Assembly (NCBI GenBank): GCA_043782485.1
Contig: JAYWAL010000006.1
Coordinates: 1 to 7,669, forward strand
Reading direction: 5' to 3'
Length of the DNA stretch: 7,669 bases
Origin: JANXUC01 sp043782485
GTDB lineage: Bacteria; Acidobacteriota; Terriglobia; Terriglobales; Acidobacteriaceae
In this document: positions 1 through 6,342 of the stretch, in pieces
Layout of the letters: the number at the start of each line of letters is the position of its first letter
How positions within the stretch are numbered: the stretch's first letter is position 1
Position numbers and translations under genes: made by a program
Notes under the pieces: generated by a model
What the model was told of the DNA's origin: nothing
Database searches by the model: none
What the model saw: the letters and a program-made list of their open reading frames with translations, nothing else

Positions 1-124
1 GCCGCAGCAATTCCAGATAAGTCAGACGGTCGGCGTCTGTAGTCAAAATCGCTTGCCGTGCATTGCCGCGCTGCGTAATATGATGCGGAACGTCCACAAT
101 GATGACGCGAGGCAACCGGGCCAT
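1..124 (-). CDS. REP-associated tyrosine transposase (RAYT, Y1_Tnp/IS200-like), N-terminal part, cut by window edge
   Basis: Read on the minus strand from the ATG at 124-122, the frame is open for 41 codons to the window edge. It begins MARLPRVIIVDVPHHITQRG and continues with NARQAILTTDADRLTYLELL. The 'PHHITQRGN(x)RQ...D(x)DR..YLELL' pattern is the typical N-terminus of RAYTs, single-strand DNA transposases of the HUH/Y1 class that act on REP-type palindromes. The HUH motif and the catalytic Tyr of the family lie downstream and are outside the window, so intactness cannot be judged. An in-frame ATG at 151-149 would add nine residues. I prefer 124 because family members usually start with this MARLPR-like sequence, although no clear Shine-Dalgarno is visible. 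The gene is divergent from the FG-GAP gene, and the palindrome at 213-253 lies about 90 bases upstream. The reading frame of the FG-GAP gene stays open back through this gene on the opposite strand, but that stretch is not coding. Confidence 0.85.
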   Translation of the reverse strand, partial: MARLPRVIIVDVPHHITQRGNARQAILTTDADRLTYLELLR

Positions 125-212
125 GGCCGGACAATAACAGAAGAGGAGCATTGTCTGGTGAGAATAGCGCAGGAATCGCATCGCTCAACTCTGTGGTTTC
201 CAAAAACGGTAC

Positions 213-253
213 AGAATAAATGGGGTCACTTCCGTCTGTCCCCGATTTATTCT
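213..253. repeat. Imperfect palindrome next to the RAYT gene, candidate REP-like element
   Basis: The arm AGAATAAAT (213-221) is perfectly complementary to ATTTATTCT (245-253). It continues inward as GGGG (222-225) against CCCC (240-243), with G244 bulged. The centre is a roughly 14-base loop rich in TC and GT, where one or two more pairs are possible. The location between a RAYT start and the next gene, plus the bulged hairpin shape, match the known association of RAYTs with REP palindromes. The family assignment is inference because only one copy is in the window. The element ends 27 bases before the start codon of the FG-GAP gene, so it would lie in that gene's leader or promoter. In the rest of 125-280 I see no convincing promoter. 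Confidence 0.6.
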
Positions 254-280
254 CTGCCGCGGTTATCCCACTGGAACGCT

Positions 281-3200
281 ATGAAGAACTGGTACCGATT
301 TCCAGCATTTTTCGTTTGTTGTGTGTTGGCCTGCCTTGCCGCGTCCGCCCAGGAGTCGTACATGACCCAGCACAAACTCGCTGGCCATTCTGGCAGCCTG
401 AAGAAATCCCGCGCTGGCACGCAAGGGAACGCCTTGCCAATGTTTGGCGGGTGGAAGGCAGCCAGACCACGTCCGGAGCCGCGGTTCTCGCGGCCGCATC
501 GTGGTTCGGTCGTGATGGCGGAAGCGGCCAACAGAACGGCATTCGCAGCAGAAGTCGTCAAGGTCTTAGGCGCTGCTACCGCGACGCCCAGTCCAGTGGG
601 CTTAGGATTTCGTAAATCAGAACCGGCCGGTTTCCTTCCTACTAGCGTTGTTACCGGCGACTTTAATGCTGATGGCAAGCTGGACTTCGTTGTGAGCAAC
701 GGCGGGGACAATACTCTCTGGCTTTACCTTGGTAAGGGTGATGGGACTTTTCAGCTACCGCTAATTATTCCCATTGCCCAAGGGCAATCCCCGGTGTCGG
801 TGGCCACAGCGGATTTGCGCGGAAACGGAAAGCTCGATCTTGTCGTCGCCGAAGCCGACAGCGATAGCGTCGGCATTTTTCTGGGGCGCGGCGACGGAAC
901 GTTCGCGGAGAGTTCGATTCCCGTCCAGGGCGCGCCGCGGTCGGTGGTTGTCGCTGATTTCAACGGAGATGGGAAAAAGGATATTGCTGTCGGAGTTGAC
1001 GACCTTACCTTTTCGGTGACCACCTATCTCGCGGTACTTCCGGGAAACGGCGCGGGTGGCTTCGGGCCCGCTCTGGTCACAGCGAATGGCGGTGGTACTC
1101 CCCGGATTTTCTTCATGTCCGCCGGCGACCTGAACGGGGACGGGTTCCCCGACCTGTTGGTGAGCAGCTTTGCCGATACGGTCGCCTGTCAAGTGTGGGC
1201 AAATAAGAAGGATGGGACATTCGTGCCCGGGCCGGTTCTCGCGCAAACCTCTGGCGCCAACCAGCCACTAACGTCGGTACTAATTGATGCTGACGCCGAT
1301 GGGAAAGTGGATGCGATTGTAGGAACCGGTTATGGCTTTTTGAACCTCTATAAAGGAAACGGCGACGGCACTTTTTCCGCCACGCCCAAGAGCTTTGGAG
1401 TTGGCGATCTGCCCTTTGGACTGGCGGTTGCGGACGTGAACGGGGACGGACATCCCGACCTAATCGCGTCCGGTTTTTTGGGCAGCGGCGGCGGTTTTGG
1501 TTATCCCGCTGGGAATCTGCTTTCGGTGCTACTCGGAGATGGAACCGGCAACTTCGGGACAGCCAAAGTGTATCGGGGGGATGTTTCCGCGTTCTCGCTG
1601 GCTGTCGGGGATTTTAACGGAGATGGGCATCTGGATGTGGTTACCGCAAATCAAGATTCTGATTCTGCGGTCGTATTTCTCAACAATGGGAGTGGCAGTT
1701 ACGGAGACCCGCAGGGCGAGTGGATCGGCTACTCTCAGGGCACGGTCAACGCACCGGTCACGGACCTGATTTCGGCGGATGTTAACGGAGACGGTTACAA
1801 CGATTTAGCCCTTTTGGAGTTTCCGAGCCCCACATCGACTTTTTACCAGGTTACGGTGATGCTGAGCGACAAGACGGGCCACTTCGGCAGGCCGGTTCGG
1901 TCGGATGCGGTTGATGGTTCAACGCAATTCGGGGATTTCGTGTTGGCCGACTTTCGCAGTACGGGCCAGCTCGACTTTCTGGCGATTTCCCAGGACAACA
2001 CCCATCCCTTCGTGTCTTTTGCCGCAAACACCGGAGCTGGATCATTTAGCTCGCTCCAGACTACGGCCCCGTCCGGCGCGGATGGCACTCTGGCAGTGGG
2101 AGACTTTAACGGAGACGGCAACTTGGATTTCCTTGCTGGCGGCCCGGAAGTGGGCACGAACGCGATGCAGGTGTCGTTCTTCGCGGGCCAGGGTAACGGA
2201 ACGTTTCAGGTCGGTCCGATCCAGGCTTTCGGAGGCGCTGTCGCGGCCAGCAATGTTGCTGCCATCTATGCGGGAGACTTCAATCGAGACGGGAAGCTGG
2301 ATGCGCTTGTTTTTGTGGAACAAAACGGAGGCTTGACACAATTCGACGATGTGTACGAGCTGCTGGGGAATGGGAATGGATCATTCCAGCCAGCGAAGTT
2401 ATTGTTTTCTCACTTTGGCCCAATGACAGTGGTCGATCTCGACCATGACGGACATCCTGACATTATTCAAGAGAGTTTTGGCACGCAGGTTGATGGAAGC
2501 CCGGCGCTGGCCGAGTTCAGCACCTATCTCGGACAGAGTGACGGTACGTTCAAGCTGAAAGCTACCTACACGCCTTACCCGTATTCTTTGTTGTTACCGC
2601 AATTTTATTTTGCCGGTGCTCACTACGCTCCAATGGTGGCCGACTTCAATGGGGATGGCAACCTCGACATCGCGGCGTTGCAACAAGACGCCTCAGCGAG
2701 CTCAACGTTCGTACAGTTCCTCCTGGGGAATGGAGACGGCACGCTCACACCCACGTTCACGCAGTTTGATTTTGATAAATTTTCCTATCCGCATCTGGCA
2801 ATGGACGCGGACAAGGATGGGCGTGCGGACCTGGCGGAACTCGATGGCCTTCGAGCCTCTTACAATGTGCTGAGATCCGGTGCCGGGCCTGATTTTCAGC
2901 TGGCCCTTGCCGGGAGTCCGGTAGTTGGCGCGCAGGGCGCGGGACTGGTGACGCTGGCGATGCCTTCTTCTGGGAACACAAGCATTCTCATCTCCGCTAG
3001 CAACCCAAACATTTCCGTTCCCGCGATGGTATCGGTGCCAGCCGGGCAGACGTCCCAGGAATTCCACTTCACGGTGGGTGCTGGCTTCAGCCGGAATCAG
3101 GTTTTTTCCATCCAGGCCCAGCTGGGGAGTGAGACTGAGACAGCGTATGGCTACCAGTTGGCTGCTGGTGCCGCGGGCTTCGTGCTGCGACTGATGCCCT

Positions 3201-4303
3201 TCTCCGAGGTAAACCTGGGAGCGGGGCAGGATTCATCGGCGATTCAGATGTTCCTCGATTCCGTAGGAGGTTATGAGGCGCCCAAGCTGAGCCTTAGTTG
3301 CGTGGGTTTGCCGGTCGGGGCTACCTGCCAGTTTGCGCCAGGTTCAGCCGACCTGGTTGCTGGCGGAACGAGCTCGTTCTACTTCACGGCATCCGTTGGT
3401 TCCGGCGTTGCAATTGGGAGCTATCCCGCGAAAGTGAGGGCGACGGACGGGATCCTGACGCAAGACTACAGTTTCACACTCAATGTCGGAGATTTCAAGA
3501 TAGGGGTTGCTCCAAACTTGTTGCAAATGTTCCCGAATGATAATGCGAACTACGCAATCACCCTTACCTCTGTGCAGAAATTTGATCAGTCGGTGAACTT
3601 GACAATGAGTTCGGCACCTTCGGGAGCGGTCGGTACGATACTCCTCCCGCTGTTGAGCCCTACTCCGGCGGGAGCATCCACCGGGGTTTTCTTCCAGACT
3701 CAGAATGCTCCCACCGGAAATTTCACACTGAGTTTTGCAGGTACGAGTGCCCCGCTCTCCCACAGCGTGAGCGCCCAGCTGCAGATTTGGGATTATAGCG
3801 GCGCCGTCTCTCCGCTAACCGCAACGGTAAAAGGGGGCGCTTCCGCGGATTTTCGCCTTACATTGAGTTCGATCAATGGATTTAGCGGGGCGGTGACTTT
3901 ACTCTGTCAGTCTCCCACGGGATTGCTGGGGTGCACGTTCAATCCACCAATTCCAACAGTTCCGGCAGGAGGGTCGACAGACGTTACGATTACGCTCTCA
4001 CCGAGTCCTCAGCTGGCTTCGGCAACAGAACCTAGGAATCGGCCCGGCGGGAATTGGCCAGGGCCGGTGTTGGGCGTTGTAGCCTTGAGCCTGATTTCCC
4101 TGCGCCGCGTCCGATTTAAGACGGCCGACTCGGCTGGGATCCTGCTAACGCTCTCGTTCTTGCTGTCGTGTGGCGGAGGGAGCGGAAGCAGCGGAGGTCC
4201 CCCGCCTCCGCCACCTCCCAAGTCGTATGTCGTAGCGATCCAGGCTGCTGCGGGGAGTACCAACAAGACGCTCGGACAGATTACTTTGAACGTGACCAAG
4301 TAG
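281..4303 (+). CDS. Giant secreted FG-GAP/VCBS-repeat protein with Ig-like domains and an atypical anchored tail
   Basis: This is a 1340-residue exported protein, probably at the cell surface or outside the cell. The ATG at 281 is chosen because it opens a clean signal peptide: MKNWYR, a hydrophobic core (FFVCCVLACLAA) and a cleavage site near ASA-Q at residues 23-25. The frame runs on upstream to 53 but there opposes the RAYT gene. A weak GGAA lies 5' of the start. Fourteen D-x-[ND]-x-[DN]-G-x-x-D calcium-type loops begin near residues 126, 177, 225, 282, 335, 384, 443, 499, 556, 607, 665, 718, 787 and 841. Most are followed by an 'LLGNGDGTF' strand, as in FG-GAP/VCBS β-propeller blades (integrin-α type). 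Residues about 870-1243 are Thr/Ser/Gly-rich Ig-like or NEW3-like β domains. The tail has a hydrophobic segment (1260-1274), RRVRFK, a second hydrophobic segment (1284-1296), C1297 followed by GGG, seven prolines (1307-1313) and a β-rich end. The partner or ligand is unknown, and such repeats are found in adhesins and in carbohydrate-binding or enzyme-associated proteins. I see no catalytic domain. Confidence 0.9.
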   Translation: MKNWYRFPAFFVCCVLACLAASAQESYMTQHKLAGHSGSLKKSRAGTQGNALPMFGGWKAARPRPEPRFSRPHRGSVVMAEAANRTAFAAEVVKVLGAATATPSPVGLGFRKSEPAGFLPTSVVTGDFNADGKLDFVVSNGGDNTLWLYLGKGDGTFQLPLIIPIAQGQSPVSVATADLRGNGKLDLVVAEADSDSVGIFLGRGDGTFAESSIPVQGAPRSVVVADFNGDGKKDIAVGVDDLTFSVTTYLAVLPGNGAGGFGPALVTANGGGTPRIFFMSAGDLNGDGFPDLLVSSFADTVACQVWANKKDGTFVPGPVLAQTSGANQPLTSVLIDADADGKVDAIVGTGYGFLNLYKGNGDGTFSATPKSFGVGDLPFGLAVADVNGDGHPDLIASGFLGSGGGFGYPAGNLLSVLLGDGTGNFGTAKVYRGDVSAFSLAVGDFNGDGHLDVVTANQDSDSAVVFLNNGSGSYGDPQGEWIGYSQGTVNAPVTDLISADVNGDGYNDLALLEFPSPTSTFYQVTVMLSDKTGHFGRPVRSDAVDGSTQFGDFVLADFRSTGQLDFLAISQDNTHPFVSFAANTGAGSFSSLQTTAPSGADGTLAVGDFNGDGNLDFLAGGPEVGTNAMQVSFFAGQGNGTFQVGPIQAFGGAVAASNVAAIYAGDFNRDGKLDALVFVEQNGGLTQFDDVYELLGNGNGSFQPAKLLFSHFGPMTVVDLDHDGHPDIIQESFGTQVDGSPALAEFSTYLGQSDGTFKLKATYTPYPYSLLLPQFYFAGAHYAPMVADFNGDGNLDIAALQQDASASSTFVQFLLGNGDGTLTPTFTQFDFDKFSYPHLAMDADKDGRADLAELDGLRASYNVLRSGAGPDFQLALAGSPVVGAQGAGLVTLAMPSSGNTSILISASNPNISVPAMVSVPAGQTSQEFHFTVGAGFSRNQVFSIQAQLGSETETAYGYQLAAGAAGFVLRLMPFSEVNLGAGQDSSAIQMFLDSVGGYEAPKLSLSCVGLPVGATCQFAPGSADLVAGGTSSFYFTASVGSGVAIGSYPAKVRATDGILTQDYSFTLNVGDFKIGVAPNLLQMFPNDNANYAITLTSVQKFDQSVNLTMSSAPSGAVGTILLPLLSPTPAGASTGVFFQTQNAPTGNFTLSFAGTSAPLSHSVSAQLQIWDYSGAVSPLTATVKGGASADFRLTLSSINGFSGAVTLLCQSPTGLLGCTFNPPIPTVPAGGSTDVTITLSPSPQLASATEPRNRPGGNWPGPVLGVVALSLISLRRVRFKTADSAGILLTLSFLLSCGGGSGSSGGPPPPPPPKSYVVAIQAAAGSTNKTLGQITLNVTK

Positions 4304-4349
4304 ATCTTCCAGACATGGGCTGCTCGCGATACGTTCCCAGCAAACCAAT

Positions 4350-4377
4350 CCGCCCGCTGTCTGGGCGGCTTTTCTTT
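4350..4377 (+). terminator. Intrinsic terminator of the FG-GAP gene
   Basis: The stem CCGCCC (4350-4355) pairs with GGGCGG (4363-4368) across a 7-base loop (GCTGTCT), followed by CTTTTCTTT. It begins 46 bases after the stop codon at 4303. The GC-rich stem directly followed by a T-rich run fits Rho-independent termination on the plus strand. Confidence 0.8.
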
Positions 4378-4519
4378 GCATCTCGCCGGTAGTTGCTTGG
4401 TAACTGGCGAAAACAGGCCACTACACTCAGAACCCCGCCCTTGATCAATTCCCGCCCAACTTTGCGCAAACTTCACACACGCGCCAGAATCGCGGGGGCG
4501 GGGGCGTGGACTTGGAGTG

Positions 4520-4596
4520 GAGTCACGTTGACTCAAAGTTGAGTCAGCTCCAGCTCAGCGTCAACGTTCTTCTGCAACTTCAACTTCACTCAACTT
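4520..4596. promoter_or_regulatory. Cluster of TTGAGTCA/TGACTCAA half sites, candidate operator or switchable leader upstream of gdhA
   Basis: A perfect inverted repeat, TGACTCAA-AG-TTGAGTCA, lies at 4529-4546. A further GAGTCA sits at 4520-4525. The word CAACTT occurs three times downstream (4575-4580, 4581-4586, 4591-4596). ACTCAACTT (4588-4596) is the exact reverse complement of AAGTTGAGT (4536-4544), so the right half of the first palindrome could pair either locally or with the distal copy. A dyad plus extra half sites about 290 bases before a nitrogen-metabolism gene suggests a regulator-binding region. No regulator is identified, and I cannot tell DNA-level from RNA-level action. Confidence 0.4.
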
Positions 4597-4603
4597 AATT
4601 TTC

Positions 4604-4619
4604 GCGCGCGCCAGCGCGC
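4604..4619. repeat. GC-rich hairpin in the gdhA upstream region
   Basis: GCGCGC (4604-4609) and GCGCGC (4614-4619) can pair across a GCCA loop. The T run lies 5' of the stem on the plus strand, so it does not look like a terminator in that direction. On the minus strand the stem is followed by A residues rather than T. Its function is unknown, and it may simply reflect alternating CG composition. Confidence 0.3.
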
Positions 4620-4831
4620 CCAGCGCCTCGCCCAATAAATTATTAGCACTCACTTTGATGTTCAGTTTCAGGTCTACTTGTACGTTTACTACTCAGTAAC
4701 GGGGCGCGATTTGAGGGTCAGTTTCCCTTATCCCTCCGTAGCCTTGCCACGGTCTCCCGCCGTCCATATACTTTTGGAGGTTTGCCCGCTCGCTGAGGTT
4801 TTGCTTAGGCGAGCAACCCGCATTGATATTT
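4620..4831. other. Non-coding leader region before gdhA, no clear feature
   Basis: I see no credible small gene here: open frames on both strands are short or are extensions of shadows of gdhA. The stretch holds an AT-rich patch near 4635-4645 (AATAAATTATTAG) and TTGATG at 4655-4660, which could be a -35 element, but no convincing -10 element follows at the usual distance. The gdhA promoter is presumably in this interval or just upstream. I cannot place it. Confidence 0.4.
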
Positions 4832-4835
4832 GGAG
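4832..4835 (+). promoter_or_regulatory. Ribosome-binding site that selects the gdhA start
   Basis: GGAG lies 6 bases before ATG 4842 (GGAG-ATGGAA-ATG). Two other in-frame starts, TTG 4830 and ATG 4836, overlap or abut this GGAG and could not use it. This makes 4842 the best start. Confidence 0.65.
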
Positions 4836-4841
4836 ATGGAA

Positions 4842-6107
4842 ATGACTGTTGCTGGCATTGAAAAAGAAACCAATCCGTATGAAGCCATGGCAGCGCGGTT
4901 TGATACCGCCGCGCAGAAGCTGAACCTGGACGAAGGCTTGTGGAAAGTTTTGCGCACACCGAATCGCGAGGTGATCGTCCATTTTCCGGTGGGCATGGAC
5001 GACGGCCACCTGGAAGTGTTTACCGGCTTCCGCGTGCAGCACTCGATTGCTCGCGGCCCGGGCAAGGGCGGCATTCGCTACGCCCCCGACGTTTCTCTGG
5101 ATGAAGTCCGCGCGCTGGCCAGCTGGATGACCTGGAAGTGCGCGGTCGTCGATATCCCTTTTGGCGGCGCCAAAGGCGGCGTGATTTGCAATCCGCAGAA
5201 AATGTCGATGGGCGAGCTGGAGCGGATGACGCGCCGCTACACCTCCGAAATCATCGAATTCATCGGCCCCGAAAAAGATGTCCCCGCGCCCGACGTCAAC
5301 ACCAACGAACAAACCATGGCCTGGATCATGGACACCTACTCCATGCACATGCGCCAGACCGTAACAGCGGTGGTTACTGGGAAGCCGATTAATATTGGGG
5401 GGTCGAGGGGACGGCGGGAGGCTACGGGACGCGGAGTGATGCTGGTTTGCCGGGAAGCGGTGAAGAAGCTGGGGATGAGTCCGGAATCGACGCGGGTGAT
5501 TGTGCAGGGGTTTGGGAATGTGGGTTCGCATGCGGCGCAGTTGATGTACAAGGCGGGCTACAAGATCACGGGCATTGTGGAATACGATGGCGGGCTGCAC
5601 AACAAGAACGGGATCGACATTAATGCCTTGATTGAGTTCCGGGCGAAGAATGGAACGATTCATGGATTTACGGGAGCGGAGAAGGCGGGATCGGCGGAGT
5701 TGCTGACGACGGAGTGCGAGATTCTGATACCGGCGGCGACGGAAAACCAGATTACCAGTTTGAATGCGGACAAAATCAAGTGCAAGATTCTGGCGGAAGG
5801 GGCCAACGGGCCGACCACGGCGGTGGCGGATGAGATTTTGGCGAGCAAGGGTATCTTTGTGATTCCAGACATCTTAGCCAATGCTGGCGGGGTTACGACT
5901 TCGTATTTCGAGTGGGTGCAGGATCGTCAGGGGTATTTCTGGAAAGAATCCGTCGTCAACGAGCACCTGGAAGACATCATGGTTACGTCGTTCAATGATG
6001 TGGTGCGTTACGCGGAAACCCATAAAGTGAACAACCGGATCGCGGCGTACATGCTGGCGATTGATCGCGTGGCTTACGTGATTAAGATGCGCGGGATTTA
6101 CGCGTAG
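4842..6107 (+). CDS. gdhA: Glutamate dehydrogenase (Glu/Leu/Phe/Val dehydrogenase family)
   Basis: A complete 421-residue cytosolic enzyme of the usual length for hexameric bacterial GDHs. It interconverts glutamate with 2-oxoglutarate plus ammonium using NAD(P). N-terminal substrate domain: GPGKGGIRY (glutamate-binding Lys75), then PFGGAKGGV with catalytic Lys111, then PAPDVNT with the conserved catalytic Asp151. The Rossmann domain shows GFGNVG at 223-228. The motif NAGGVTTSYFEW carries Ser354, the residue that with the first Lys supports glutamate rather than branched or aromatic amino acids as substrate. Strand 2 of the nucleotide fold ends in VEYDGG. An acidic residue there leans towards NAD but does not settle the cofactor. 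The start at 4842 is set by GGAG six bases upstream. The gene appears monocistronic: the neighbours are unrelated, and it is flanked by a long leader and a hairpin at 6219. Odd: glycine codons are all GGC up to residue 142, then mostly GGG/GGA from residue 180. Confidence 0.96.
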   Translation: MTVAGIEKETNPYEAMAARFDTAAQKLNLDEGLWKVLRTPNREVIVHFPVGMDDGHLEVFTGFRVQHSIARGPGKGGIRYAPDVSLDEVRALASWMTWKCAVVDIPFGGAKGGVICNPQKMSMGELERMTRRYTSEIIEFIGPEKDVPAPDVNTNEQTMAWIMDTYSMHMRQTVTAVVTGKPINIGGSRGRREATGRGVMLVCREAVKKLGMSPESTRVIVQGFGNVGSHAAQLMYKAGYKITGIVEYDGGLHNKNGIDINALIEFRAKNGTIHGFTGAEKAGSAELLTTECEILIPAATENQITSLNADKIKCKILAEGANGPTTAVADEILASKGIFVIPDILANAGGVTTSYFEWVQDRQGYFWKESVVNEHLEDIMVTSFNDVVRYAETHKVNNRIAAYMLAIDRVAYVIKMRGIYA

Positions 6108-6122
6108 CCAAGCAGGTACAAC

Positions 6123-6141
6123 GCGGGAAAGCTTTCCACGC
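6123..6141. repeat. Short perfect dyad downstream of gdhA
   Basis: GGAAAGCTTTCC (6126-6137) is a perfect 12-base palindrome. GCG before it and CGC after it extend the pairing with one bulged A (6138). It starts 16 bases past the gdhA stop codon. It could be a protein-binding dyad or a small hairpin in the 3' end of the mRNA. There is no T run, so it is not a terminator by itself. Confidence 0.35.
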
Positions 6142-6185
6142 ATCTGATTCGCCAAGCACGGGAAGATCCGGGTTCCGGTCGAAGG

Positions 6186-6214
6186 TTGACTGGAGGCTCC
6201 GGATTTGGCATGAT
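6186..6214 (+). promoter_or_regulatory. Candidate sigma-70-type promoter for the two-gene operon
   Basis: TTGACT (6186-6191, five of six consensus bases) is followed after 17 bases by CATGAT (6209-6214, four of six). Transcription would start near 6221, giving a leader of about 120 bases before ATG 6343. The match is moderate, and the predicted start falls inside the hairpin at 6219-6240. Confidence 0.35.
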
Positions 6215-6218
6215 TTAC

Positions 6219-6251
6219 GGCCTCAGAAACAATTGAGGCCGATTTGTTTGT
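6219..6251 (+). terminator. Hairpin with T-rich flank, probable gdhA terminator
   Basis: GGCCTCA (6219-6225) pairs perfectly with TGAGGCC (6234-6240) around GAAACAAT, followed by GATTTGTTTGT. It begins 112 bases after the gdhA stop. The T run is interrupted, so termination may be partial. Alternatively it is a 5' stem-loop of the downstream operon's transcript. Confidence 0.55.
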
Positions 6252-6342
6252 AAGGCTCCGGCAACGCCCGGGGCGATACGTCCCCCACGCTCTGCTTGGG
6301 GCATTTCGCGGGACACCGCATCGAGAATGAAGAGGGTCGAAT

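Noticed and set aside
53..280. 76-codon upstream extension of the FG-GAP protein starting at TTG 53
   Set aside because: It overlaps the RAYT gene on the other strand, runs through the palindrome, and puts the clear signal peptide in the middle of the protein. The start at 281 explains the sequence better.
4434..4515. Possible small RNA in the GC-rich stretch after the FG-GAP terminator
   Set aside because: G-rich and C-rich runs are present, but I found no stable hairpin with a T run and no promoter, so there is nothing specific to support a gene.
4728..5663. 311-codon open frame on the minus strand across gdhA
   Set aside because: It is antisense to a conserved enzyme, with low-plausibility Arg/His-rich composition. 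It is a shadow of GC-rich codons.
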